47,370 bases of DNA from assembly GCA_949915905.1 (NCBI GenBank), contig CATLEQ010000002.1, positions 1-47,370 of the forward strand, written 5' to 3'. The DNA comes from an uncultured Lachnospiraceae bacterium (GTDB lineage Bacteria > Bacillota > Clostridia > Lachnospirales > Lachnospiraceae). Both the position numbers and the translations under genes were made by a program. This document shows positions 36,829-46,590 of the stretch, one piece after another (positions within the stretch are counted from its first letter, which is position 1; every line of letters begins with the position of its first letter). The notes under the pieces were generated by a model. That model was not told where the DNA came from. It did no database searches and worked only from the letters and a program-made list of their open reading frames with translations.

Positions 36829-39051
36829 ATGAGAACGATACAATTATTCAACGAAGGCTGGAGGTTCCAGCGCGAGGGCAAGGAGCCCGAGACGGTAAAT
36901 CTCCCGCATACATGGAACGCGGTGGACGGACAAGACGGCGGGAACGATTATTTCCGCGGCACCGGCACCTACCAGAAGACGTTTTCCAGGCCGGAACTCG
37001 GCGAGGGACAGCGTTTATACGTGGAATTTCGCGGCGTAAATTCTTCGTCCGAGGTCAAGATAAACGGCAAAACCGTTGCCACGCATGATGGCGGCTATTC
37101 CACGTTTCGGGCGGATTTGACAGATGAATTGAAGGATGAAAACGTGTTGGAGGTCATTGCCGACAACAAGGCGAACGACCACGTATACCCGCAGCGCGCG
37201 GACTTCACCTTCTACGGCGGCATTTACCGCGACGTTTATCTGATTACGGTAAATGCATCGCACTTTGACCTTGATTATTTTGGCGGCAACGGCTTCCAAA
37301 TTACGCCGCACATCGACGGTGCAAACGCAGACATCAAACTGGAAGCTTACGTCACCGGCAAGGCCGACAGCGTGACCTTCACCATCCCGGGTGTCGGCTC
37401 CGTGAGCGCGCCGGTTTCCTATGATGCCCAGACGGCGGGCTATGCCGCGGCCAACCTCACGATTGAAAACGTTCATCTCTGGGACGGCCTGAACGACCCG
37501 TACTGCTACGATGCCAAGGCCGAGCTGGTGGCAGACGGCCAGACCGTCGACACGGTTGACTCCTATTTCGGATGCCGCACCTATCACGTTGACCCGGAAA
37601 AAGGATTTTTCTTAAATGGAAGGAGCTACCCGCTGCACGGCGTTTCCCGTCATCAGGACCGCCGGGGATATGGAAATGCATTGACAAAGGAAATGCATGA
37701 GGAAGACATCGACATGATTCTCTCGATGGGAACCAACGCGATTCGTCTCGCGCACTACCAGCATGACCAGTATTTTTACGAGCTGTGCGACCGCAAGGGT
37801 CTCGTCGCCTGGGCGGAGATTCCGTATATTTCCATGCATTTGCCGAACGCCCGGGAAAATACCATCAGCCAGATGACGGAATTGATTACACAAAATTACA
37901 ACCATCCCTGTATCATTTGCTGGGCATTGTCCAACGAAATCAGTTTGACGGGCGTGACGGACGACTTGATGGAAAACCATGTGATTTTAAATGACCTGGC
38001 GCACAAGATGGATCCGACCCGCCTGACCACCATGGCCAACTTATTTATGTTGGACATCGACTCCCCGCTGATTGACGTGCCGGACATTCGCTCCTACAAC
38101 TTGTATTATGGCTGGTATGTGGGCGAATTGGAGCAGAATGACGAATTCTTTGACGAATTCCATGCCAAATTCCCGGACAAAGCCATCGGCTTGTCCGAAT
38201 ACGGGGCGGACACGCACTACACGATTCAATCACCAAACCCGGTAAAGGGAGATTATTCCGAACAGTATCAGGCATTGTACCACGAACACATGTTGGAAAT
38301 GTTCTCGACACGGCCATACCTCTGGTCCACCTTCGTCTGGAACATGTTTGATTTTGCGGCGGATGCCAGGGAAGAGGCCGGCGACAACGGTGTCAACCAC
38401 AAGGGTCTGATATCCTTCGACCGCAAGGTGAAAAAGGACGCGTTCTACATTTACAAAGCATGGTGGAGCAAGGAGCCATTCGTTCATGTATGTGGCAGCC
38501 GATACATAGACCGCACGGAGGACGAAACGGAAATCAAAGTATACACAAACCAGCCGAAGGTGGCTCTTTATGTCAACGGCACGCTGGCAGAGGAAAAGGA
38601 AGGAAACCACATTTTCATCTTCAAGATTGCCAATGTCGGCGAGCAGACGATTGAAGCCAAGGCGGGCGATTTGACCGACCAGATTTCCATCCGCAAGGTG
38701 GACACACCGAATCCTGCCTATATTTTCAAAGAGCAGGTTTCCGTAAAGAACTGGTTCGAGGAAGAGGGAATGGAAGTCATTCCGGGATATTATTCCATCA
38801 AGGACACGCTGGGTGATATTTGCAAGTCACCGGAAGGTGCCGCGTTCATCGATCAACTGCAGGAGCAAATCGCAAAGAACTCTCCGATGGCCTCCATGTC
38901 CAAGGGCGTGGTCATGACCGACCAGATTAAAAAAATGATGATGCGCTTCACGGTAGAAAACCTGCTCAAGCAGACAGGCGGCGACCCGGATCCAAAGATG
39001 GTGGTGGCCATCAACAAACAACTGAGCAAAATCAAAAAAGTAGATTGTTAA
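36829..39051 (+). CDS. Glycoside hydrolase family 2 protein (beta-galactosidase/glucuronidase-like)
   Basis: FNEGWRFQREGKEPETVNLPHTWNAVDG, GTYQKTF, GVSRHQDRRGYGNALT, AIRLAHYQHDQYFYELCDRKGLVAWAEIPY, CWALSNEI, GLSEYGADTHY; RBS AAGAGGAGG. Confidence 0.95.
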   Translation: MRTIQLFNEGWRFQREGKEPETVNLPHTWNAVDGQDGGNDYFRGTGTYQKTFSRPELGEGQRLYVEFRGVNSSSEVKINGKTVATHDGGYSTFRADLTDELKDENVLEVIADNKANDHVYPQRADFTFYGGIYRDVYLITVNASHFDLDYFGGNGFQITPHIDGANADIKLEAYVTGKADSVTFTIPGVGSVSAPVSYDAQTAGYAAANLTIENVHLWDGLNDPYCYDAKAELVADGQTVDTVDSYFGCRTYHVDPEKGFFLNGRSYPLHGVSRHQDRRGYGNALTKEMHEEDIDMILSMGTNAIRLAHYQHDQYFYELCDRKGLVAWAEIPYISMHLPNARENTISQMTELITQNYNHPCIICWALSNEISLTGVTDDLMENHVILNDLAHKMDPTRLTTMANLFMLDIDSPLIDVPDIRSYNLYYGWYVGELEQNDEFFDEFHAKFPDKAIGLSEYGADTHYTIQSPNPVKGDYSEQYQALYHEHMLEMFSTRPYLWSTFVWNMFDFAADAREEAGDNGVNHKGLISFDRKVKKDAFYIYKAWWSKEPFVHVCGSRYIDRTEDETEIKVYTNQPKVALYVNGTLAEEKEGNHIFIFKIANVGEQTIEAKAGDLTDQISIRKVDTPNPAYIFKEQVSVKNWFEEEGMEVIPGYYSIKDTLGDICKSPEGAAFIDQLQEQIAKNSPMASMSKGVVMTDQIKKMMMRFTVENLLKQTGGDPDPKMVVAINKQLSKIKKVDC

Positions 39052-39056
39052 GAAAT

Positions 39057-39092
39057 CGAGTAGGAGAAATTTTTCTCCTACTCGTCGTTTTT
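39057..39092. terminator. Strong (bi)directional terminator between convergent genes
   Basis: CGAGTAGGAGAAA-tt-TTTCTCCTACTCG then TCGTTTTT. Confidence 0.9.
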
Positions 39093-39969
39093 ACGACCGC
39101 GCTTCTCTCTTCGTATCGCTCAGCATGACCAGCAGTACCGCGCCCAGAATCAGCACGATACCCGCCATTTGTACGCCGCTGACGGTTTCGTCAAGTGCCA
39201 GCCAGCCCACTAGCAAGGCGACGACCGGCTCAACCGTGGACAACACGGACGGTAAAAACGCCCCCAGTCCCCGAATGCCAATCATCACCAGCGCGCCGCT
39301 AATCACACGGCAGAGAAGCATTGCAATAAAAATCGAGCTCCAAGACTCCCATCCGGAAATCTTCATCGGTACGTGCATCACGAATCCGGCAATTCCGGCC
39401 GCCGCCAACACGACAATCGTCTTATACAGTCCCACGACGTACACGTTTTCCTTGGAAAGTCCCGATTTATCCATGTACACGGCGTGAATCGTGTAGGAAA
39501 TTCCCGACAAAAGCGCCAGCACGAATCCCATCAGTTCGCCGGATATCGCCCCGCCGTAGAGCAGTCCCAATCCGACCAGGTAAATGCACAGCGCGCTGAT
39601 TCTGGCCGCGCCGAACCATTCTCCAAAGAGAAAATGCATCGCGAGGGCCACGGTAATCGGATAGACAAAATTCAGCATGGTCGCCACCCCGGCCGGAATA
39701 TAGGAGTACGACAAGTACAGCAAAAGGAACGTCCCCGTATCCGCCAGGCCGGTAATCACGCATTGCCCGATTTTTTTCATCGGCAATCGGATTTCAACCT
39801 TTGAAAATAAAATTGCCAGTAAATAAACGGGAAGGGAAAAGAGTGCCATGTAAAATGTAACGTTAAACCCGTTCGCCCCATAATTGTATGCATTTTTTAT
39901 AATAACCGGCATGATGCCGTATAATGACGCGGCCAACACCACATAAAAGCATTCCTTCGCCTTTTTCAT
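39091..39969 (-). CDS. EamA/DMT-family transporter
   Basis: 292 aa with ~10 predicted TM stretches; EamA-type repeats (ALYGIMPVIIKNAYNYGANGFNVTFYMALFSLPVYL; STVEPVVALLVGWLALDETVSGVQMAGIVLILGAVLLV). Confidence 0.9.
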   Translation of the reverse strand: MKKAKECFYVVLAASLYGIMPVIIKNAYNYGANGFNVTFYMALFSLPVYLLAILFSKVEIRLPMKKIGQCVITGLADTGTFLLLYLSYSYIPAGVATMLNFVYPITVALAMHFLFGEWFGAARISALCIYLVGLGLLYGGAISGELMGFVLALLSGISYTIHAVYMDKSGLSKENVYVVGLYKTIVVLAAAGIAGFVMHVPMKISGWESWSSIFIAMLLCRVISGALVMIGIRGLGAFLPSVLSTVEPVVALLVGWLALDETVSGVQMAGIVLILGAVLLVMLSDTKREARS

Positions 39970-40065
39970 TTCACACTTTCCCTTCCAAATCTTCTATCAT
40001 CTGAGACAAAATTTTCTCCCGCGGCACGCATCTGCTGCCACACGCTTTCACTGTTTCTTCCTATT

Positions 40066-42060
40066 TTAAATGTCCCACGTCGCGCGCATCAGTTTCTCCA
40101 GATACCCCGCCACCTTCTCGTAGTAAAACGGTGCCAGTTCAAACGTAAACAGATTCCTGTCCCGATTCTGCAGCGTTTCCAACATGGCATCGGCAAAACG
40201 ATTGTCAAATTCCGTGCCGAAATTCGTCTTATTGATGCCCAGCTTGATGGCCTTTTGCACCTGCTCCATCGGAATGCCGGAACCTCCGTGCAATACCAGC
40301 GGAACGTCCGTCACATGGTTAATCTCCTCCAGCAGTTTCAAATCCAGGGACGGCGTTGACTTGTAAATGCCATGCGCACTTCCGATATGAACGGCCAGGC
40401 TGTCCACGCCCGTGCGCTTTACAAACTCCGCCACCTCGTCCGGCTTTGCAAACAACGAACTGTCCTTATAGTCCTCCTCGTTGCACGCCTCGCCGACGTG
40501 TCCCAGCTCCGCCTCCACGTCCACGCCAAACAGATGCGCGGTACGAACCACCTCGCTTACCAGACGCACGTTTTCCTCGAACGGCTTGTCCGAGCAGTCA
40601 ATCATGACGGACGGGAATCCCGCCTTCACGCAATCCATCGCCGTCTCATAATTCGGGCCATGGTCCAGTATGTAGCTGACGTCCACCTTTGCCCGTTTCG
40701 CCAAATCCGTCGCAATCGCGCTGAACATGGCCGCCGACAGCCCGCCCGGATAGTACATCAAAATTACCGGGCAGCCTACCGATTCCGCCACCTTCACGAC
40801 ACAATCCATCTCCTCGTAGAGGCCGCAGTCCAGAGCCACTACCGAAATGCCGCTGTCATACTTCGTCAACGGGCGAATCCTCGTGGAATCCATCTTCGCC
40901 ACGTCAAGGAACACCCCGTCCGTGTTCTGGCCGCCATACGCCTCTTTCGAAGTATCATAAAGTCCGCTGTCCTCGTCCAGATTGCCCGAGTAACCGGAAA
41001 TCATTCCCGCGCTCTCGTATAACGCGTCCGCGCCTTCTTTCGACCCGCAGAGCCACTCCAGGAACGTGTAGGCCGCCTGCTTCTTGTCATCCGCCGCCGC
41101 TTTCGGAATCAGGAAAATTTCCCCGCCGGACGTCGCGCCGTTGGACGGAGTTATGATGCCCCAACGGCCGCCGCCAACGCTGTCATTTGAAACCAGTCCC
41201 CATTCCACGAACCACAACGGACAACTATAGAACAGCGTCGTGGAATCCGATATATTGTTCACCCACTCCCCGCTCCACTGCTCGTAAAGATTCAGCGAAC
41301 CATTTTTCTGCAATTCCTCGATGAAGCGGAAAATGTCACCGATAGACTCGTCGATGTCCAACTTGTTGCCAGAAACGAGCGGCTTGTCCACCACCTCGGC
41401 GTAAAGCATGCCCCACGCGTCCTGCGCGCTGGCGAAGGTAAAGACCTTCCCGTCACTCTCCTGCGTGACCTTCTTTCCGTTGTCAACGTAGTCCTGCGTG
41501 GTGGCGAACATGGCCGCCAGTTCATCCGGGTCGTCCGTTCCGAAATACTGTTTTGCCAGCGCCCTGTCATAGGCAACGGCACAAGTCGTCAGATCCGCCA
41601 TCAACGCGACCATCTCGCCTTTTTCATTGCTCAATGCCTCCGGCATGTAGGAAATCAGCTTGCTCTTGTCAAAATTATACGGCTCTGCCGATAAATCCTC
41701 CCATAAGTCCATTTCCAGAATCTGCCCGAGATTGTCCAGATTGACATCCACGATGTCCGGCAATTCGCCGCCCGTTGAAATCGTCGTCATAATTTTCTGG
41801 AAACTTTCCTCTTGCGGGACGAGCAGCAAATCCAATTCAATATCCTCGTGCGTCTTCTCGAACGCCTCCTTGACCATCGGAACGTATGCGTCCTCGCCGC
41901 CGTTCACCCAAATGGTCACCTTCGTCTTGCCGTTGCCGCTGCCGCCATCATCATTCGTTTTCGCGTCGTCGCCGCCCGCCTTTCCACCGCATCCGCCAAG
42001 CAACGTTGCCACACATGCGATTGCCAAAAAACCTGCCATAACCTTCTTAAACTTTTTCAT
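40066..42060 (-). CDS. In-frame fusion: sugar ABC extracellular solute-binding lipoprotein (aa ~1-405) + class II fructose-bisphosphate/tagatose-type aldolase (aa ~409-664)
   Basis: Lipobox LLGGCGG and SBP fold (KVTIWVNGGEDAYVPMVKEAFEKTHEDIEL...ELPDIVDVN), then YILDHGPNYETAMDCVKAGFPSVMID...VEAELGHVG...AVHIGSAHGIY...PLVLHGGSGIP. Confidence 0.9.
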   Translation of the reverse strand: MKKFKKVMAGFLAIACVATLLGGCGGKAGGDDAKTNDDGGSGNGKTKVTIWVNGGEDAYVPMVKEAFEKTHEDIELDLLLVPQEESFQKIMTTISTGGELPDIVDVNLDNLGQILEMDLWEDLSAEPYNFDKSKLISYMPEALSNEKGEMVALMADLTTCAVAYDRALAKQYFGTDDPDELAAMFATTQDYVDNGKKVTQESDGKVFTFASAQDAWGMLYAEVVDKPLVSGNKLDIDESIGDIFRFIEELQKNGSLNLYEQWSGEWVNNISDSTTLFYSCPLWFVEWGLVSNDSVGGGRWGIITPSNGATSGGEIFLIPKAAADDKKQAAYTFLEWLCGSKEGADALYESAGMISGYSGNLDEDSGLYDTSKEAYGGQNTDGVFLDVAKMDSTRIRPLTKYDSGISVVALDCGLYEEMDCVVKVAESVGCPVILMYYPGGLSAAMFSAIATDLAKRAKVDVSYILDHGPNYETAMDCVKAGFPSVMIDCSDKPFEENVRLVSEVVRTAHLFGVDVEAELGHVGEACNEEDYKDSSLFAKPDEVAEFVKRTGVDSLAVHIGSAHGIYKSTPSLDLKLLEEINHVTDVPLVLHGGSGIPMEQVQKAIKLGINKTNFGTEFDNRFADAMLETLQNRDRNLFTFELAPFYYEKVAGYLEKLMRATWDI

Positions 42061-42085
42061 TCGTTTACACCTCTCCTTACAATGA

Positions 42086-42173
42086 GCACTTAGCGCCCGT
42101 CTCTTGGGCGCTTACGTGCAAATGTACTCCGCGCTCCTTGGCGAGGTTCCTCACGAACCTAGTCGCGCGGAGT
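42086..42173. repeat. Two adjacent palindromic units in the GH2-SBP intergenic gap
   Basis: AGCGCCC-gtctctt-GGGCGCT (42092-42112); ACTCCGCGC...GCGCGGAGT (42126-42173) enclosing AGGTTC-ctcac-GAACCT. Confidence 0.75.
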
Positions 42174-42181
42174 TTCCTCTC

Positions 42182-44758
42182 TTATAAGCACCTAATCGTT
42201 ATCGTTTCCTCTGCAAATTCCGTCCTCGCCGTGACGCGAATTTCGCCTTTTTCTCCATTGGAACGCACCACCGCGCACATCATGCCATTGAATGCTTCCT
42301 TGTCGTCCCTCCGGTATCCTTCTCCCACAAACGGGCTTCCGTTGTCAACGCCCCATAATTCACCCGCTCCCTCGACCTTGATAAACACTCTGTCGGACGC
42401 GTGGGGAACCAAGTTTCCGTCTTTATCCATAATCCTCACCGCGACTTTGCAAGCGTCCTGCCCGTCCGCGCAAATCTCCTTCGCGGTGGCAGTCACGTCA
42501 AGCTTTGCCGCCGCCCCGGCCGTGTTCACGGCCACCGTCGCCACCACCTCGTCGCCTTTGTAGCCGACGGCCTTGATTTGCCCCGGCCTATAAGGAACCA
42601 TCCACATCAGGTGCAAGTCCGACGTCGTAATTTCCAGCCTCGGTTTGGAAAAATGGAAAAAGTTTTCCGTCATGCCCGGCCTCGGAAACTGCCAGCTCTG
42701 CGTGCCATAAGATTGCCCGTTTAAAAACAATTCCACATAATCACAGTTCGTATAACAAATGACCGGAATCGCCTCTTCCTCATGCCCTTCGTAGTTCCAG
42801 TGCGGGAACAATTTCAACACGACCTCTTCATCCTGCCAAATGCTGTGCAGCAATTCATATCCGTCCTTCTCAAATCCGCAAGTATCGAGCATGCCGGTAC
42901 ACGGCGTGATGGACGGCCACGGTGCCTCGCCCAGATAATCGATTCCCGTCCACATGTAATCACCTAGCACATACGGATGCATGGCAAGGAACTTGTGCCG
43001 TTGTTCCACGTCAATCATCTTGTTATAATAGGTAGTGTACCAACAATTCTCATGTTCATACAAATCAAATTTTCCACGGATGCCGCCCGGAGAAACGTGT
43101 TCATTTCCCAAGATGACCTTGTCCGGGAACTTCTCATGCAGTTGGAAATAATATGTCTCCTTGTTGTCGCCCCAATGGTCCACGTAATTGATTCCGATAA
43201 TGTCCAACGCCTCCATGTAAGCATCCGTCGTCGTCAGCCTGTCCATCCCGCTCGTATTGCAGCAAGCCGCCGTCACCGGCCTCGTGGGGTCAAGCGCGTG
43301 CACCTTGTCCACGATTTCACGCGCCATCGGCCCGCCCTCGGGATAATTTTGCTCAAAGATTTCATTGCCGATGCTCCAAAACGCGATACATGGATGGTTC
43401 CTGTCACGCCGCAAAAAATCCGTCAAATCCCGGTCATGCCACTCCCGGAAATATTGCGCGTATCCATAATCAGATTCACCTTCGCCCCCGTCCGTGCCGA
43501 CGTCCGCCGTTTTTGGACGGCAGATTTCCCACTCGTCAAATGCCTCGCCGATGGCAATGAAGCCAATCGTGTCCAACAAGTCCAACATTTCCACCGAATG
43601 CGGGTAATGGCTTAGGCGAATGCCGTTGCATCCGGCCTTTTTCAGCTTCAAAAGCGTCTCCTCCAACAAACGTTCCGGTACGGCAATTCCCATGCAGCCC
43701 ATATTCTGGTGCATGCACAGTCCCTTAATCAACGTCTTTTCGCCATTGACCGTAAACCCTTCCGTCAAGCTGTAGCCAAGCTTACGAATACCAAACGAAG
43801 TACCCATATCATCCAATTTTTCCCCGTCACATATGACGGTGCAGCGCGCCCGGTACAGAACCGGCTCATCCGGACTCCACAACTTCAGATTCATCACTTG
43901 CAGCCTCTGGTGAAACAAATATGTCTCCCCCGGCTTCACCCTGCGCCGAGTCTTGCACGACGCGACGACATTTTCCCCGTTATGGCAAGACTTGTCAGCA
44001 TTTTTCCCGCCATGGCAAGACTTGTCGTACGCGGCGACCTTCCCTTCCGCATCCAATATTTCCGTAAGAACCTCCAGGTCCCTCATTTCCGGGTAATCAT
44101 TTTTCACCTCGCACCGCACCTCGACGATTGCGTCACTTTCTTGCACCTCCGGCGTGGTCACGTAAATTCCCGAATACGGGATATGCGCCTTATCGGTCTT
44201 TACCAGGTACACATGGCGGTAAATACCCGCACCCGCGTACCACCGTGAACTTGGCTGCAAATGATTGTCCACTTTCACCGCCACGACATTTACACCCTCC
44301 CGCACATAATCGGTCAAATCATAACAGAAGCTGGCGTATCCATACGGCCTGTGTCCCACGCAATTTCCATTGACGTACACGGTACTGTTGCTCATGACCC
44401 CGCCAAACTCAAGGAAAATCCGCTTATCCATGTCCGCGCCGTCCAGCACGAAGCGTTTCCGATACCAACCGATTCCTGCCGGTAAATACGCGCCCGCGCC
44501 GCCCGTGTCCGCCTCCTTGTCAAAACTTCCCTCGATGCTCCAGTCATGCGGAACCGTCAGCACCCGGAAATCACTATCGTCATAATCCTCCGCGAACGGC
44601 TGACCCGCTCCCGGCAAACATCCCTCAAGCAAACGCCCGCCCTCGCCGAGCCGCGCAGTGCCTCCCGCTTGCTCCAAGCGAAACCGCCAGTCCTTGTCAA
44701 AAGATTCCCGGCTCCGAAACCGCAGGGGAACGGCGATCCGCTTTAATCTCTCCAACAT
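42182..44758 (-). CDS. Glycoside hydrolase family 2 protein (beta-galactosidase-like)
   Basis: FDKDWRFRLEQAGG, LTVPHDWSIEGSFD, GIGWYRKRFVLDG, GLCMHQNMGCMGIAVPERLLEETLLKLKKAGCNGIRLSHYPHSVEMLDLLDTIGFIAIGEAFDEW, FWSIGNEIFEQ. Confidence 0.96.
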   Translation of the reverse strand: MLERLKRIAVPLRFRSRESFDKDWRFRLEQAGGTARLGEGGRLLEGCLPGAGQPFAEDYDDSDFRVLTVPHDWSIEGSFDKEADTGGAGAYLPAGIGWYRKRFVLDGADMDKRIFLEFGGVMSNSTVYVNGNCVGHRPYGYASFCYDLTDYVREGVNVVAVKVDNHLQPSSRWYAGAGIYRHVYLVKTDKAHIPYSGIYVTTPEVQESDAIVEVRCEVKNDYPEMRDLEVLTEILDAEGKVAAYDKSCHGGKNADKSCHNGENVVASCKTRRRVKPGETYLFHQRLQVMNLKLWSPDEPVLYRARCTVICDGEKLDDMGTSFGIRKLGYSLTEGFTVNGEKTLIKGLCMHQNMGCMGIAVPERLLEETLLKLKKAGCNGIRLSHYPHSVEMLDLLDTIGFIAIGEAFDEWEICRPKTADVGTDGGEGESDYGYAQYFREWHDRDLTDFLRRDRNHPCIAFWSIGNEIFEQNYPEGGPMAREIVDKVHALDPTRPVTAACCNTSGMDRLTTTDAYMEALDIIGINYVDHWGDNKETYYFQLHEKFPDKVILGNEHVSPGGIRGKFDLYEHENCWYTTYYNKMIDVEQRHKFLAMHPYVLGDYMWTGIDYLGEAPWPSITPCTGMLDTCGFEKDGYELLHSIWQDEEVVLKLFPHWNYEGHEEEAIPVICYTNCDYVELFLNGQSYGTQSWQFPRPGMTENFFHFSKPRLEITTSDLHLMWMVPYRPGQIKAVGYKGDEVVATVAVNTAGAAAKLDVTATAKEICADGQDACKVAVRIMDKDGNLVPHASDRVFIKVEGAGELWGVDNGSPFVGEGYRRDDKEAFNGMMCAVVRSNGEKGEIRVTARTEFAEETITIRCL

Positions 44759-44777
44759 AAAATTCGTCCTTTCTTTT

Positions 44778-46166
44778 CTACTCGTCCAAGTCGATGCCGT
44801 CTATGTATTTCAACGCCTCGCGAAGTACGTTTTTCCATTTGCCGTGGATGCCGGCCACATGGTGAATGTACGGCCCGTAGATGAACTTTTTCTCCAATTC
44901 CACCCAGTTGTCCGTCTCCACCCATACATAATTTCCATTGGTAATCGGCCCGTCACAGCCGCGCACTTCCTCGGCCAAGAGCGTGTACTTCCCTTCCGAC
45001 GCGCCGAGCCGCACCATCGTCAGGTCGCCGCCCTTGATTTCGTACTGACCCACGCATTTTCCGACCATGCAGGGATGGGTTCCCTCCTTGGCCAAAGACC
45101 TCGGGAACGGCCCGCAGTGCCACAGCAACTCGGAATTGTCGTTGTACGGGTTACGAATCGTCAAATCGGACGTAAACACCGGGGTCTCCCAACGGGCAGC
45201 CGCCACCGCCAGCACCGAGCTCACCGCGTTGTGCAAATCCGTCTCGCAAGCCACCGGGATGCCAAGCTCTGACAAACGGCCAAATGCATAACACGGCCAA
45301 ATGTCAAAATTCTCCGGAATGACCTCCCAACACTCACTGGCAAACGCCGTGCAGCCATACCTTTCTGCCAGGTATTGGAACGTCAGTACCAATGCGGCCG
45401 TATTTTTCACATACGTCTCGCTCACCGCGCTGCAGTCCACTTCCTCGTAAATCACGTCCATCTCCCGTTTCACTTCTTCTGCACGCTCGTCAAGAACCTT
45501 TTGAATCGTGTTCACGATTTCATTTCCATTGATGGGAATGATTTCGATGTTGAACCGCTCCAAAAGCTCGCCCTCGTTGACCTTTACCGAGAGGAACGGG
45601 CGCGGACGGGTCGCGATCTGGCCAACGCGCACCCCCCGAAACGCCTTCACTACGGAAGCGACCCTTACAAAATCTTCGATTCCCTCTTTCAAGGCCGGGC
45701 TGTCCAACCAACAATTTTCAATGTAGGTAAACGGCACCCGATAACGCCGGAGCACCATGCTGGTCGCGAACAACCCGCACTGCACGTCGAGCGGCCGGTC
45801 AACCGTCAAATCCTCCGGCGGTACCTCGTCACGCGGCCCCCACAAAAGAAACGGAACCCCAAGTTCCCGGCCGAGCATCCCACAGACCTCCTCGCAGCCA
45901 AAATTCGTGTGCGGCATGAACAGACAATCCACATGCTTTTCCCGCATATAGTCCGCGACCTTCTTCACCTCGCCCGGTGCCCAGAGGATGCCCTCGTCGT
46001 TCAGCCATTCAATTCCCACGATTTCCAAATCGTGGATGCCCTCAAGAATCGGACCTACCATCTCCCAGATTTTGTCGCGGCTTTCGTATGCCGGCTCCGG
46101 CGGCGGATACACGTCCGTCTCTCGTCTCGTCGGTACGTACGCCATGATAATCTTGCTTCTTTCCAT
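44778..46166 (-). CDS. L-fucose/L-arabinose isomerase family protein
   Basis: MERSKIIMAYVPTRRETDVYPPPEPA...FMPHTNFGCEEVCGMLGRELGVPFLLWGPRD...ASECWEVIPENFDIWPCYAFGRLSELGIPVACETDLHNAVSSVL; internal start with purine-rich RBS. Confidence 0.85.
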   Translation of the reverse strand: MERSKIIMAYVPTRRETDVYPPPEPAYESRDKIWEMVGPILEGIHDLEIVGIEWLNDEGILWAPGEVKKVADYMREKHVDCLFMPHTNFGCEEVCGMLGRELGVPFLLWGPRDEVPPEDLTVDRPLDVQCGLFATSMVLRRYRVPFTYIENCWLDSPALKEGIEDFVRVASVVKAFRGVRVGQIATRPRPFLSVKVNEGELLERFNIEIIPINGNEIVNTIQKVLDERAEEVKREMDVIYEEVDCSAVSETYVKNTAALVLTFQYLAERYGCTAFASECWEVIPENFDIWPCYAFGRLSELGIPVACETDLHNAVSSVLAVAAARWETPVFTSDLTIRNPYNDNSELLWHCGPFPRSLAKEGTHPCMVGKCVGQYEIKGGDLTMVRLGASEGKYTLLAEEVRGCDGPITNGNYVWVETDNWVELEKKFIYGPYIHHVAGIHGKWKNVLREALKYIDGIDLDE

Positions 46167-46590
46167 GTCCACTCTTCCTCCTCTTATCGTATTTCCGCAG
46201 CCTATTCGCAATGTCACCACCTTGGGAACTGTTAAGAAATATATCTTCACAGTTCCTTACGGAACAAAGGTCATACCACAAATCACATGCTTCATAGATA
46301 CTCGCTTTACACGCCCTCCAAATTCACTGCGGTGCTTTTATACGAAGAATATACCACGATATGATTTCCGGCATAATGTAACCCACACACAAAAATTTTT
46401 TCCGCCTTTGTGATTTCTGCACAATTATATTTCATTCTTTCTCATTTTCATGGTCATTTTTTCTATGTTATTGCGGATAAAATCAAGTATTGCAACATCC
46501 ATGCAAAACTGATATACTAATCTTACTATTGCATCTCATGAACAAAATAGATACGGTAATATTGTAGAAGTAACTGTAGAAAGGCACAAA

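Noticed and set aside
37015-37980. Minus-strand ORFs in the first GH2 gene
   Set aside because: Shadow ORFs opposite a clear GH2 coding sequence.
42977-43615. 212-aa plus-strand ORF
   Set aside because: Antisense to the second GH2 gene; no family signature.
45375-46235. 286-aa plus-strand ORF
   Set aside because: Antisense to the fucose/arabinose isomerase-family gene.
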